Of a stretch of DNA of 64,000 nucleotides, positions 36,719-45,710 are shown in pieces. The DNA is from Bianquea renquensis (GTDB lineage: Bacteria > Bacillota > Clostridia > Lachnospirales > Bianqueaceae), in NCBI RefSeq assembly GCF_014384895.1, contig NZ_JACRSQ010000018.1:1-64000 (forward strand), written 5' to 3'. A program made the translations under genes and the position numbers. How positions within the stretch are numbered: position 1 is the first letter of the stretch; every line of letters begins with the position of its first letter. A model generated the notes under the pieces. The model made no database searches. It saw only the letters and a list, made by a program, of their open reading frames with translations, and had not been told where the DNA came from.

Positions 36719-38074
36719 CTAATACAGTGCAATCTGTCTCCACTCCACCGCATCGCGGGCTGCTGTCACATGAATTCGTATCTCTGACGCAGTGAAATTG
36801 ACGGGGCAGATTTTTTTGTGCCCGATGCAAGTGCCGTCGTATGCTTTCTGCCACACACCATCCGCATCGCGGTAGCGAATCTGGAAATTCTCAACTCGCT
36901 GACCATTTTCGATATTCTCCATGAGAACCACGTATCCAATCTGTTTCGCTTCTGGCAGCTTGATTTCCACCTGGCACTGTGTATCGCTCAGAGAGGTGTT
37001 CGTCTGCGACACCCCCTCCTCCAGCATCCAATCATGCGAGAAAGAGGCTCGCAGCTGATCGCCCAGCTCTTTGAGCCGCTCCACATCCCGCGGATCGAAC
37101 CGTCCATTGGGCATGGGCGGTACATTTAAGATAAAGCAGGTATTGGCTCCGACGGAGTTCAAATACGTCGTAAACAGCCGGTCTAGAGAATGGGGTTCCT
37201 CCTCCGGGTGATAAAACCACCCGGGACGGATGGACATATCAATCTCCGAGCCGCAGAAGACCAATCCCTTAGAGTACATAATGTTGGAGAGCGCTCCGAT
37301 ATTTAGATCGGGAGGTTCAATCCCTTCCAGAGTTCCCTCCATAAGCGGCCCCTTCGTCTGAACCTCATGGTTCAGGAGGCAGAGCTCCGACGGAACCACT
37401 GCCCATTCTGCGTTCCGGGCACTTCCCGCCTCATTTCCACACCAGCGGACGTCCGGGCCATTAAAAATAACGGCCTTGGGCTGATATTTCCGAATGAGTT
37501 CAATATATCCCTCGAAATCGTATTCTTGCTTTCGCCCGTTGGGTCCCTCGCCGCACGCTCCGTCAAACCAGACCTCGAAGATCTCTCCGTATTCTGTCAA
37601 TAGCTCTGTCAGCTGATTCTTATAGTACGTGTTGTACTCTGGCGTACCATAATATTTTGAATTTCGATCCCAGGGAGAGAGGTAAAAACCAAATTTGATA
37701 CCTCCCCGGCGGCATGCCTGCTCCACCTCTCGGACAATATCACCTTGACCATTTTTGTAAGGGCTATTCTTAATACTGTGCTCCGTATATTTCGATGGCC
37801 ACAGGCAAAATCCGTCGTGATGTTTGGCTGTAATGATCAATCCCTTCATTCCTGCTGACTTGATCGCCTCCACCCAACCGTCGCAATCCAATTCTACAGG
37901 AGTAAAGATTGCTGGATCTTCGTCGCCCAATCCCCATTCCCGGCCTGTGTATGTATTGGGGCTGAAATGAACAAACGCATAAAATTCTGTATCAAACCAT
38001 TCTCTCTGCCGCTCCGACGGCCGCACATGCGCTGCACTTTTGATAAAGTCTTGAAATGATGACAAATGCTCCAC
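36719..38074 (-). CDS. GH29 alpha-L-fucosidase
   Basis: The 451-residue protein has the GH29 barrel with FAYVHFSPNTYT-like sequence near the N-terminus, ITAKHHDGF (about 75) and the nucleophile Asp in VWFDGACG (about 171). A C-terminal beta-sandwich (about 330-450) looks like an F5/8 C-type domain. No signal peptide is visible, so fucose is removed inside the cell. The GTG start is chosen because GGAGG lies 10 nt upstream; a TTG 24 nt earlier gives a longer form. It follows the kinase gene by 67 nt. Confidence 0.88.
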   Translation of the reverse strand: MEHLSSFQDFIKSAAHVRPSERQREWFDTEFYAFVHFSPNTYTGREWGLGDEDPAIFTPVELDCDGWVEAIKSAGMKGLIITAKHHDGFCLWPSKYTEHSIKNSPYKNGQGDIVREVEQACRRGGIKFGFYLSPWDRNSKYYGTPEYNTYYKNQLTELLTEYGEIFEVWFDGACGEGPNGRKQEYDFEGYIELIRKYQPKAVIFNGPDVRWCGNEAGSARNAEWAVVPSELCLLNHEVQTKGPLMEGTLEGIEPPDLNIGALSNIMYSKGLVFCGSEIDMSIRPGWFYHPEEEPHSLDRLFTTYLNSVGANTCFILNVPPMPNGRFDPRDVERLKELGDQLRASFSHDWMLEEGVSQTNTSLSDTQCQVEIKLPEAKQIGYVVLMENIENGQRVENFQIRYRDADGVWQKAYDGTCIGHKKICPVNFTASEIRIHVTAARDAVEWRQIALY

Positions 38075-38141
38075 GGTAAATATACCTCCATCGCCCAATT
38101 TGCCTCATTGTACCATATCAAAAACGGAAGGTCAATCCCCT

Positions 38142-39251
38142 TTAATAGCGCCCCACGATGTCCTGCATAGCCGTCCATTTTGTCTCCATATCCGCCACCA
38201 ACTTCATCTGGGTACGGCAGCGATCCAAGTTCTGCCGGTCCCGGTGGACACGAAAATACGTATCGCCCTGCAAATAGTCTGTTAAAAAGCGGATGCCACA
38301 CTCCATGGTCATCATTCTGGCGCCCGCCGGAAGAAGCCGGCGCTCTTCCTCCGTCAACCGTCCAGCACAACCCTCCAGGAATCCTTTTGTATACATGGCA
38401 AACCGCTCCAAATCCATGGACACCTTATCCAAGTCTGGCTCATCCTCTGCCGCAGTGCTGGCTCCAAATCGAATGGAATCTCCAAAATCATTCACGGAGA
38501 ATCCTGGCATTACCGTATCCAGGTCGATGACACAAATTCCCTTACCGGTCTTTGTATCGATCATCACATTGTTGAGCTTCGTATCGTTGTGGGTTACCCG
38601 AAGGGGCAATGCTCCGCTGGCATGTCGGTCCAAAAGAAGCCTGGTATCCTCCTTGCGCTCTCGCCAAAAAGCGATTTCCGCCGCTACTTCCTTCACACGT
38701 CCGCAGACGTCCGCTGCGACAGCCTCCTCCAAAGCCTCATACCGCAGCGGTGTATTGTGAAAATTTGCAATGGTCTCATGGAGTGAGCCGGCAGGATATG
38801 CGGCCAGCATATTTTGAAAATGGCCAAAAGCGACAGCACTTTCATAGAAGAGTTCCGGTGTGGCCATATCATAGGTAGTGGCATCCTGAATAAACGCATA
38901 ACCCCTCCAATAGCTCCCATTGCTGTCACAGTAATACGCGCCGCCATCCAGCGCGGGAATAATGGTTAGAGTCTCCCGCAGCGGATCCCCGCCATTTCTT
39001 TCAATCTCCTTCTTGAGATATGCCGTCACGCTGGATATATTGTCCATAAGCTCCTTTGGATTGGTAAAGATCTCATGGTTAATCCTCTGTAAAATCCACT
39101 TCTGCGTCGCTCCATCTGGTTTTTGTGTCACGACAAGAAACGTATCGTTGATATGACCGCTCCCATAGGGCCGCACTTCGAGACATGTCCCTTCAAACGC
39201 AATATTTTCCACCGCTTCGCTGACCTTTTTGCACCGTTCCTCTCGCGTCAT
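38142..39251 (-). CDS. N-acetylhexosamine kinase-like phosphotransferase (APH fold)
   Basis: The 369-residue protein has GSGHINDTF near residue 30 and the catalytic VTHNDTKLNNVM (about 220). The metal-binding VIDLDTVMPG (about 245) follows. This matches NahK, which phosphorylates N-acetylhexosamines at C1 in the galacto-N-biose/lacto-N-biose pathway; other sugar kinases share the fold. GGAGGAGG lies 9 nt before the ATG at 39251. Its neighbour, the fucosidase, suggests host mucin or milk-glycan use. Confidence 0.8.
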   Translation of the reverse strand: MTREERCKKVSEAVENIAFEGTCLEVRPYGSGHINDTFLVVTQKPDGATQKWILQRINHEIFTNPKELMDNISSVTAYLKKEIERNGGDPLRETLTIIPALDGGAYYCDSNGSYWRGYAFIQDATTYDMATPELFYESAVAFGHFQNMLAAYPAGSLHETIANFHNTPLRYEALEEAVAADVCGRVKEVAAEIAFWRERKEDTRLLLDRHASGALPLRVTHNDTKLNNVMIDTKTGKGICVIDLDTVMPGFSVNDFGDSIRFGASTAAEDEPDLDKVSMDLERFAMYTKGFLEGCAGRLTEEERRLLPAGARMMTMECGIRFLTDYLQGDTYFRVHRDRQNLDRCRTQMKLVADMETKWTAMQDIVGRY

Positions 39252-39299
39252 AATCCTGCGCCTCCTCCCACTCGTATCTCTCATTATACGAAGTCCCTC

Positions 39300-39327
39300 T
39301 TGCAATTTCTAGAAATTATAGTATAAT
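39300..39327 (+). promoter_or_regulatory. Promoter for the second PocR/AraC gene
   Basis: TTGCAA and TATAAT lie 16 nt apart. In the other direction a TATAAT at 39284-39289 on the minus strand has no good -35, as expected for an activator-dependent kinase-fucosidase promoter. Confidence 0.7.
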
Positions 39328-39387
39328 CATTAGTAAATTCGTATAAATTCAATTTTTCTCCTTAATTTGGCATTTGGGGGGTATCAC

Positions 39388-40212
39388 ATGGAACATCCCA
39401 TCGAATTAGCAGATGTCTTGAAGGAACTTCACAACATATCAGGGTTCCGTATTTCTGTCCATGACACTGATTTCAGGGAAATTGCGGCCTATCCCAACGA
39501 GTTAGGTCCCTTCTGCAAACTTCTACAGCAAAATCAAGAAGCCAGAAAGATCTGTGTCGCCAATGATCTGGCCGCCTTCACTAAGCTTCAGGAAAGCAAA
39601 CAGGTTTATGTATACCACTGCAAATTTGGCCTGTATGAGGCTGTTGCCCCTCTCTATAACTTTGGTACCCTTGCCGGATATCTCATGATGGGCCAATGTC
39701 TGGATACCCTGTCCGATAGTCCAAGGGCAGTCTACGAGTCCGCTAGCCCCTATGTACCGGACAAACAGAGGCTCCTAGACGCCATCTCTCAAGTACCTGC
39801 CCGCACCAAAAGTCAGATTCTTTCCTGTATCAACATTATGGATATCTGTGCGGAGTACATTACTCTCAGTCACCGCTTTGTCCTGTCGAAAACAAACTTA
39901 GCCCATGATATCAAAATTTTTCTGACCACCCATTACATGGAGAAACTTTCCATCGATCTGCTGTGCCGCCATTTTTTCTGTAGCCGGGGAACGCTTCTCG
40001 GCACCTTTAAGAAGAAATACGGCGTAACCATCAATCAGTATTTGACGCAAATTCGGATTGAGACCGCCACGAATCTGCTCCGCATGACGGATAAACCCAT
40101 CCACGAGATCGCAACTCTGTGTGGCTTTACAGATCAGAATTATTTTTCTAAAGTCTTTCTCCATGTCATGCATCAGACGCCGAGCCAGTATCGGAAGGAC
40201 TGTGAAGGGTAG
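39388..40212 (+). CDS. PocR-domain AraC-family regulator, second copy
   Basis: The 274-residue protein has a PocR domain with GPFCKLLQQN (about 40) and GYLMMGQC, but lacks the CxxC pair seen in the first copy. Then comes an AraC double helix-turn-helix with FFCSRGTLLGTFKKKYG and IATLCGFTDQNYFSKVF. It is divergent from the kinase-fucosidase pair, so it likely activates it in response to a sugar. A GGGGGG site precedes the ATG at 39388. Confidence 0.88.
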   Translation: MEHPIELADVLKELHNISGFRISVHDTDFREIAAYPNELGPFCKLLQQNQEARKICVANDLAAFTKLQESKQVYVYHCKFGLYEAVAPLYNFGTLAGYLMMGQCLDTLSDSPRAVYESASPYVPDKQRLLDAISQVPARTKSQILSCINIMDICAEYITLSHRFVLSKTNLAHDIKIFLTTHYMEKLSIDLLCRHFFCSRGTLLGTFKKKYGVTINQYLTQIRIETATNLLRMTDKPIHEIATLCGFTDQNYFSKVFLHVMHQTPSQYRKDCEG

Positions 40213-40280
40213 CCCTCTCTTCTCCATCGCCGTAATCCCTGTATAATAGTAATGCTACTCTATACTGTGGAGGAAAGATT

Positions 40281-40916
40281 ATGGAAAAATACGGATATAT
40301 TCGTGTGTCCGCAAAGGATCAAAACCCCGAACGGCAGTTTATTGCTTTACAGGAATACCAGATCCAGCAGCGGAACATCTACGTGGATCGAATGTCTGGC
40401 AGCAATTTTTTGAGGCCACAATACAGAAAAATGCTATTGCGATTAAAGCGGGGCGATCTTATGATTATCAAAAGTATTGACCGGCTAGGGAGAAACTACG
40501 GTGAAATTTTAGAGCAATGGCGAACCATTACAAAAGAAATCGGCGCTAACATTCGAGTCCTCGATATGCCGCTACTGAATACCGATTCTTGCCATGCCGA
40601 TCTGACAGGAATCTTTATCTCCGATTTAGTGCTACAAATTTTAGCGTATGTCGCTGAGACGGAGCGCTGCTTTATAAAGCAGCGGCAGGCAGAAGGAATC
40701 GCAGCTGCCAAGGCTCGCGGAGTTAAATTTGGATCCAAACGAGCGGAACTTCCAGAAGCATTTGAACGGTATTACGAGCGTTGGAGTCAAGGGCATATTT
40801 CTCTCAGAGACGCGGCGACAGAGCTGCACATGAGCCATTCCACTTTTTATCGAAGATGCCAAGAGATCAAGTGCCAAAAAGAAATTCAGGACAAAGAAAA
40901 TTGTTGCAAAGGGTAG
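40281..40916 (+). CDS. Serine recombinase (invertase/resolvase family)
   Basis: The 211-residue protein has the catalytic region YIRVSAKDQNPERQ with Ser10, and the conserved basic IKSIDRLGRNYGE (about 65-80). A long helix with QRQAEGIAAAKARGVKFG (about 135-150) and a C-terminal helix-turn-helix (SLRDAATELHMSHSTFYRR) complete it. It cuts and rejoins DNA at short paired sites. Just beyond its stop lie inverted repeats that could be its own sites. No transposase is nearby, so it may control a local switch rather than resolve a transposon. Confidence 0.9.
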   Translation: MEKYGYIRVSAKDQNPERQFIALQEYQIQQRNIYVDRMSGSNFLRPQYRKMLLRLKRGDLMIIKSIDRLGRNYGEILEQWRTITKEIGANIRVLDMPLLNTDSCHADLTGIFISDLVLQILAYVAETERCFIKQRQAEGIAAAKARGVKFGSKRAELPEAFERYYERWSQGHISLRDAATELHMSHSTFYRRCQEIKCQKEIQDKENCCKG

Positions 40917-41024
40917 ACTTTTTGAAATGCAACAACAGCGCAAGCCTTCCTCTCATGTACCCAGCCAATAGTAATGCACAGATTATTATAGCATATCTGT
41001 TTCAAAAAGTCTGCTTTGTGAAAC
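40901..41024. other. Candidate recombination sites flanking a 72-bp segment
   Basis: AGACTTTTTGAAA (40915-40927) and its reverse complement TTTCAAAAAGTCT (41000-41012) are a perfect 13-bp inverted pair, 72 bp apart. The right copy lies in a 26-bp near-palindrome (40999-41024), with arms matching 10 of 11. The left copy is inside an 8-bp perfect TTGTTGCA/TGCAACAA pair (40901-40935). The segment carries ATTATAGCA at 40985-40993, which read on the minus strand is TGCTATAAT, an extended -10 promoter. It points left now and would point right after inversion. Confidence 0.55.
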
Positions 41025-41062
41025 AGGGCTGGCCAGATAAACCTAAGAGAGGAGTTTTTAGT

Positions 41063-41527
41063 ATGGCAAAAGAAACTAAATCGCTCACCTGCGCCCCGGA
41101 GAGTGAATCGGATCTCATTGAGATCTGGCAGACCTTTGGCTGGGAACTTTTCAGCACACAGGAAGTTCGCGATACGGAAAGTCATCTGGAACAGGGTTTT
41201 GGTGACACAATCAACAGTGTGACTACAACGACCCACTACATTAAGCTTACGTTTCAGAGAGATCCGGCAAATGTTCCACATTACGCAGAGTTAAAGGCAC
41301 TTGAGAATGAATTTAATAGTGTTCCCTACCCAGGGGATTGTCCCACTGGGTACAGCGTCCTAAAGATTTTCATTGGTTTCATGCTCTGCACCATCCCTGG
41401 AGTTTACATGCTGGTGAAAACGATTCTGGCCGCTTCTGCTAGGCCAAAATGGAAACAGGACTATGCTGAATATCTTGCAAAGCGGCAAGAGATTTATTCC
41501 CGTGCACAGGCGGTTGCGTGTTCTTAA
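41063..41527 (+). CDS. Unknown small membrane protein
   Basis: The 154-residue protein has an acidic N-terminal half and one or two membrane helices (about 100-127) with a GFMLCTIPGVYML segment. A Lys/Tyr-rich end follows. I do not recognise a family. AGAGAGGAG precedes the ATG. It lies just downstream of the candidate invertible segment, so its expression could depend on that orientation; no other clear promoter is seen. Confidence 0.7.
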   Translation: MAKETKSLTCAPESESDLIEIWQTFGWELFSTQEVRDTESHLEQGFGDTINSVTTTTHYIKLTFQRDPANVPHYAELKALENEFNSVPYPGDCPTGYSVLKIFIGFMLCTIPGVYMLVKTILAASARPKWKQDYAEYLAKRQEIYSRAQAVACS

Positions 41528-41617
41528 GCGCTGAGCAAAGTTTAGACTCCTACAAAAAAGTATACATAAGCGTTTATTACACGCTGTGATCTTCCCGGTT
41601 ATTTGGAGGACTATCCC

Positions 41618-42532
41618 ATGGATTCATCCTTAATAACCGGTCTTTCTTTTCCTTTTGCTAGGAACAGTATATACATAAAATCAACCAGAAGAGGTCTTCC
41701 CATGGAAACAGTCACAAAATTTCTACGGGAGCTGTTTCAGCCGCCGTACACTTATCTGTTATGCTTTGCCTTGGCAATATTCGTCCTGGGCGCAATCCTT
41801 CGCTTTGCCTGTGGCGCGGTGAAAAGTATTCCCCGCTCAGCCGCCGCCTGCTTTGCGATCCTGTTTATCTACGTCATCAGCATCTGCGCCATGGGGGCGG
41901 AAGGTCCGTCAAAAGTACTCTTGAGCTGTCTCCCATTTCTAGGCGAAGTCAGCGATGCCACTAGTATTTTTGTCATGATGCGCACTAGTTTCTCTGCCTT
42001 CCTCTTAGAGGCAGCTCAGATGTTTCTACTTGCCTTTATCATCAATATGCTTCAGGATCTTTTTAACCGGTTTTTAAAGTCTGGGGGCGGTTCCTGGTTC
42101 GCTCACTTTTTCATCTGGTATTTCTGGCAGTGTGTCATCGTAGCCGTCGGCCTGGCAGCAAACTATGGGGTAGACTATCTGATGCGCCGCTATCTCTCCC
42201 ATAGCTTTGCCAAATGGGCGCCGGTGGTTCTATTGATTCTACTCGCTACTGTAATGGTCTTCATGGCCCTCAAAATAATCTTTAAGACGGTTGCCTTTTT
42301 TACAAATCCTGTTTTTACCTGTTTATGGGACTTTCTGTTCCACAACACCGTTGGGCGCAACATCACCAATGCCTTTCTCACCACCGCTGCCTTATCCCTC
42401 ATCGTTATCGTGGCCGACCGGGCTGGATGGCTGCTGCCTTTAGCCTCCGGTGGAATCATACTCACTTCTTTTGCGCCGGTAATACTCCTACTGTTGATCA
42501 TCTGGTATCTAGTGTGGGTCTTGCTGTGTTAG
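41618..42532 (+). CDS. Unknown polytopic membrane protein
   Basis: The 304-residue protein has about seven or eight hydrophobic helices from about residue 42, and ends in LLLIIWYLVWVLLC. I find no named family. Two starts compete: 41618, with GGAGG at 8 nt (chosen), and 41702, with AGAAGAGG. The nearest gene ends 90 bp upstream; co-transcription with it is possible. A palindromic repeat follows the stop. Confidence 0.7.
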   Translation: MDSSLITGLSFPFARNSIYIKSTRRGLPMETVTKFLRELFQPPYTYLLCFALAIFVLGAILRFACGAVKSIPRSAAACFAILFIYVISICAMGAEGPSKVLLSCLPFLGEVSDATSIFVMMRTSFSAFLLEAAQMFLLAFIINMLQDLFNRFLKSGGGSWFAHFFIWYFWQCVIVAVGLAANYGVDYLMRRYLSHSFAKWAPVVLLILLATVMVFMALKIIFKTVAFFTNPVFTCLWDFLFHNTVGRNITNAFLTTAALSLIVIVADRAGWLLPLASGGIILTSFAPVILLLLIIWYLVWVLLC

Positions 42533-42536
42533 ACAT

Positions 42537-42600
42537 AAAAACCTTCGGTTCTTCGAATCTAGGTCCGCCTCACGGCGGACTTTCCTATTGGATGAAAAAG
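42537..42600 (-). repeat. Palindromic repeat element, copy A
   Basis: Reading the minus strand, the order is CTTTTTCATCC, a GTCCGCC/GGCGGAC hairpin, TTCGAAGAACCGAAGG and a T run. The same order and nearly the same bases occur twice at 62.7-62.9 kb on the plus strand. It sits just after the membrane protein stop. Confidence 0.85.
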
Positions 42601-42640
42601 CGCCCCCGTAAGGCAATGTCCGGTTGCCATACGGGGGCGC
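42594..42640 (-). terminator. Rho-independent terminator for the isomerase operon
   Basis: On the minus strand GCGCCCCCGTA and TACGGGGGCGC form an 11-bp stem followed by CTTTTTC. It ends the lacI-DUF4867-kinase-isomerase transcript. Confidence 0.9.
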
Positions 42641-42655
42641 GTCCTCTCTCCATCT

Positions 42656-44137
42656 TTATGCAAAAGGATTTTCTGTCTTATACAACATTCCACTTGGCTG
42701 ATTGAAGGAGATATCCTCCACTCCCAGATAGCGAAGTACAGAATAGATCGCCTTTCCGTAGTGTCCGAAGACCACCGCTCCGTGATGGGGATAATTCTTC
42801 TCAATTAGAACATGGCGATAGAAACGTCCCATCTCTTGGATTGCAAAAATACCGATCCCTCCAAAAGAGCGTGTCGCCACAGGCAAAACTTCCCCCTGCG
42901 CCACATAGGCCGTCAATTTTCCTCTTGCATTGCCCTGTAAACGATAGAAGGTGATCTCTCCGTCAACAAGATCGCCCTCCATAGTACCGCGGGTGATATT
43001 GGGCTCCGAATCCGGCTCCAGAGACCGCTTCATGATTCTCTGATAGCTCATGTTGGCCTTCTTCAGCTTACAGACCGGGGTGTTTCCGCAGTGGAATCCC
43101 ATAAAGACATCTTGGAGCGTGTACGCATACTTGCCGGCAATGTCCGCATCGTACATATCTTTGGGAACAGAATTGTTAATATCCAACAGCGTAACCGCGT
43201 CATTGGCAATACAGACTCCAATATACTCGCTGACAGCCCCGAAGATATCGACTTCGCAGCTGACAGGGTATCCCTTAGCCGCCAGCCTAGAATTGACATA
43301 GCAGGGGACAAATCCAAATTCCGTCTGAAAAGCGGGCCAGCATTTATTGGCGAATACAAAGTATTCGCGGGATCCTCTATTGGCCTCCGCCCAGTCCATC
43401 AGCGTGATCTCATACTGGGCCAACTTTGGCAAGATACCGGCGTAGGGATTTTGGGAGCCGATCTCCTCCGCCATCTCTTTGGCAATCCCTTCAATGCGGG
43501 GATCCTTCTCGTGCTGGCGATAGGCGACCAGCAAATCCAACTCGGAATTTTCCTGAATTTCTACACCCAGGTCAAACAATGGCTGAATCGGCGCATTGCA
43601 GGCCATAAAATCCTGGGGCCTGGGGCCAAAACTAAAGACCTTCAGTTTGCTCAGTCCAATGACCGCGCGGGCAACAGGGATGAAGTCCTGAATCATGGAC
43701 ACGATATCCGTTGCTGTCCCCACAGGGTATTCTGGAATATAGGCTCGGACTCCCCTAAGGGCCAGATTATAGGAGCAGTTGAGCATACCGCAGTACGCGT
43801 CGCCGCGGCCGTCATACAGGTCCTCGCCCGTTTCTTCCGCCGCCGCTACAAACATGACAGGGCCTTGGAAGCGCTGGGCCAAAATTGTCTCCGAGCTCTC
43901 CGGACCAAAATTGCCAAGGAACACGATCAAGGCGTTGACACCTGCCTCCTGGACTTCCGCCAGCGCTTTCACTGAATCTCTCTCATTCTCGACACAGGTA
44001 GGAGCTTCGAAAATCTCAATGCCTGCCGTCTGACATGCGCTCACCACATCGCGGCGCCTTCTTTCGCTTAAGCTGATGGGAAAACAATCTCGGCTCACCG
44101 ACACAATCCCTAGCTTAACACATGGAATATTATTCAT
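42656..44137 (-). CDS. L-fucose/L-arabinose isomerase-family protein
   Basis: The 493-residue protein has the fucose/arabinose isomerase fold, with GPESSETILAQRF near 75 and FGPRPQDFMAC near 165. A C-terminal NITRGTMEGDLVDGE and HHGAVVFGHYGKA follow, the latter with His and Gly typical of the fucose isomerase C-domain. These enzymes interconvert an aldose and a ketose using Mn2+. With a xylulokinase-like gene upstream, it likely makes a ketopentose or deoxyketohexose. TGGAGGG precedes the ATG at 44137; a longer in-frame start at 44188 would overlap the kinase. Confidence 0.82.
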   Translation of the reverse strand: MNNIPCVKLGIVSVSRDCFPISLSERRRRDVVSACQTAGIEIFEAPTCVENERDSVKALAEVQEAGVNALIVFLGNFGPESSETILAQRFQGPVMFVAAAEETGEDLYDGRGDAYCGMLNCSYNLALRGVRAYIPEYPVGTATDIVSMIQDFIPVARAVIGLSKLKVFSFGPRPQDFMACNAPIQPLFDLGVEIQENSELDLLVAYRQHEKDPRIEGIAKEMAEEIGSQNPYAGILPKLAQYEITLMDWAEANRGSREYFVFANKCWPAFQTEFGFVPCYVNSRLAAKGYPVSCEVDIFGAVSEYIGVCIANDAVTLLDINNSVPKDMYDADIAGKYAYTLQDVFMGFHCGNTPVCKLKKANMSYQRIMKRSLEPDSEPNITRGTMEGDLVDGEITFYRLQGNARGKLTAYVAQGEVLPVATRSFGGIGIFAIQEMGRFYRHVLIEKNYPHHGAVVFGHYGKAIYSVLRYLGVEDISFNQPSGMLYKTENPFA

Positions 44138-44171
44138 CCTTACCCTCCACTCTGTCGCTTTTTGCGGCAAT

Positions 44172-45695
44172 TTATTGTATTTCATCAAAAAACCATTTTA
44201 GGCTGCCGTACAGTTTCGTATATTTCAAAAATAATTCCCCATACAGTTCCTTATACTCCGCTCTTGGAAGAATCTCGCTGTCCGGTCTCGCCAACTCCAT
44301 GGCTTCCTCCATACTATCCCACAGTCCACACCCGGTCCCAGCCACTAAGGCAGCACCGAAAGCTCCTCCTTCAGCAGACCCGTAGACTGTGTGTACGGGA
44401 AGCTGAAAGATATCGGCTAAAATCTGCCTCCACAGGGGACTTTTTGCGCCACCGCCCGATACTATAATCTCCGTGGGCGTGCCCGAATTGACTGACATAA
44501 TGAGTTCATACACTTGTCTAAGGGAGAAGCCGACTCCCTCCAGGACAGCTCTGGCAAAATGCCCCTTTCTGTGAAGAGATGTGACGCCGATAAAACCACC
44601 TTTTGCATTGGGGTCATTCAGCGGACACCTCTCCCCTGTCAGATAGGGCAGGTAGATCAGCCCTTCAGACCCTGGAGCTACTGCCTTTGCCTCCTCATCC
44701 AACAAGCGATATGCATCGATGCCCTCCGCCTCCTGCCTTGCCAGCTCGTGGCTACCCAGCGCATCCCGGAACCATTGATAGGATCCCGCTGCTGCCAATG
44801 TCACTCCCATGGCGTGCCATGTTCCCGGTTTATTGTTGCAAAATAACTGTAGCTTTCCATCGGGATTGGGCATGTAGGAGGGAAGCCCCATGGCGACCAC
44901 GCCTGATGTGCCTAACGTTACGCCGACTTTTCCCGGCTGGACGAGTCCCATCCCTGTTGTTGAGATCACCGCGTCCCCGCCGCCGCCATATACCTTTGTC
45001 CCCGCTGGGATTCCACACTCCCGAGCCGCCTCTTCTGTCACGGCGCCAGTCTGCTCGGTGGACTCCACACAGGATGGGAACAGTCCTCGCTCAATCCCAA
45101 TCTTTTCAATGAGCTCCCATGCCCATTCTCGTCTCTCCACATTAAATAGACCGTACCCTGATGCGTCGGAGACCTCCGTGCAGATCACGCCTGTCAACTT
45201 ATATCGTATGTAATCCTTCGGGTTGATAATGACTTTCGTCCTTGCGTAATTCTCCGGTTCCTCCTCTTTCATCCACAGAATCTTGCCCCCTGTGTACCCT
45301 GTCAACATACGATTATTCGTATAGTCAAGCAGAGATTTCAGTCCACCCGCCAACTCTGTTATCTCGTCGCACTGCTTCTGTGTTCTCTGGTCGTTCCATA
45401 AGATTGAGGGCCGTACTGGCCGATGGTTGGCATCAAGGGCAACCATCCCGTGCATTTGTCCGGAAAAACTCACCCCGGCACACTCCGCATCCTGCATCGT
45501 CTCCATGATGTCCCTACATCCCTCAGCTGCAGCACACCACCAATCCTCCGGATTCTGCTCTGTCCATCCGGCCTTGGGCTGATACAGCGGGTACTCCTTT
45601 AACGCGGACCCGAGAATCTGTCCGTCTCGATTCAGCGCGATACATTTGCACCCAGATGTGCCAATATCGATGCCAATGACAAATTTTTTCTCCAT
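44172..45695 (-). CDS. xylB: Xylulokinase-like FGGY carbohydrate kinase
   Basis: The 507-residue kinase has IGIDIGTSGCKCIAL at the start (ATP-binding), SGQMHGMVAL near 80 and ILWNDQRT, matching xylulokinase. TLGTSGVVAMG and VSGGGAKSPLWRQILAD, the FGGY-type signature, follow in the second half. It phosphorylates a ketose with ATP. The next gene encodes an isomerase with which it forms an aldose-to-ketose-phosphate route. GGAGG is 7 nt before the ATG. The true sugar could be xylulose or a similar ketose. Confidence 0.85.
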   Translation of the reverse strand: MEKKFVIGIDIGTSGCKCIALNRDGQILGSALKEYPLYQPKAGWTEQNPEDWWCAAAEGCRDIMETMQDAECAGVSFSGQMHGMVALDANHRPVRPSILWNDQRTQKQCDEITELAGGLKSLLDYTNNRMLTGYTGGKILWMKEEEPENYARTKVIINPKDYIRYKLTGVICTEVSDASGYGLFNVERREWAWELIEKIGIERGLFPSCVESTEQTGAVTEEAARECGIPAGTKVYGGGGDAVISTTGMGLVQPGKVGVTLGTSGVVAMGLPSYMPNPDGKLQLFCNNKPGTWHAMGVTLAAAGSYQWFRDALGSHELARQEAEGIDAYRLLDEEAKAVAPGSEGLIYLPYLTGERCPLNDPNAKGGFIGVTSLHRKGHFARAVLEGVGFSLRQVYELIMSVNSGTPTEIIVSGGGAKSPLWRQILADIFQLPVHTVYGSAEGGAFGAALVAGTGCGLWDSMEEAMELARPDSEILPRAEYKELYGELFLKYTKLYGSLKWFFDEIQ

Positions 45696-45710
45696 CTCTC
45701 TTCCTCCGGG

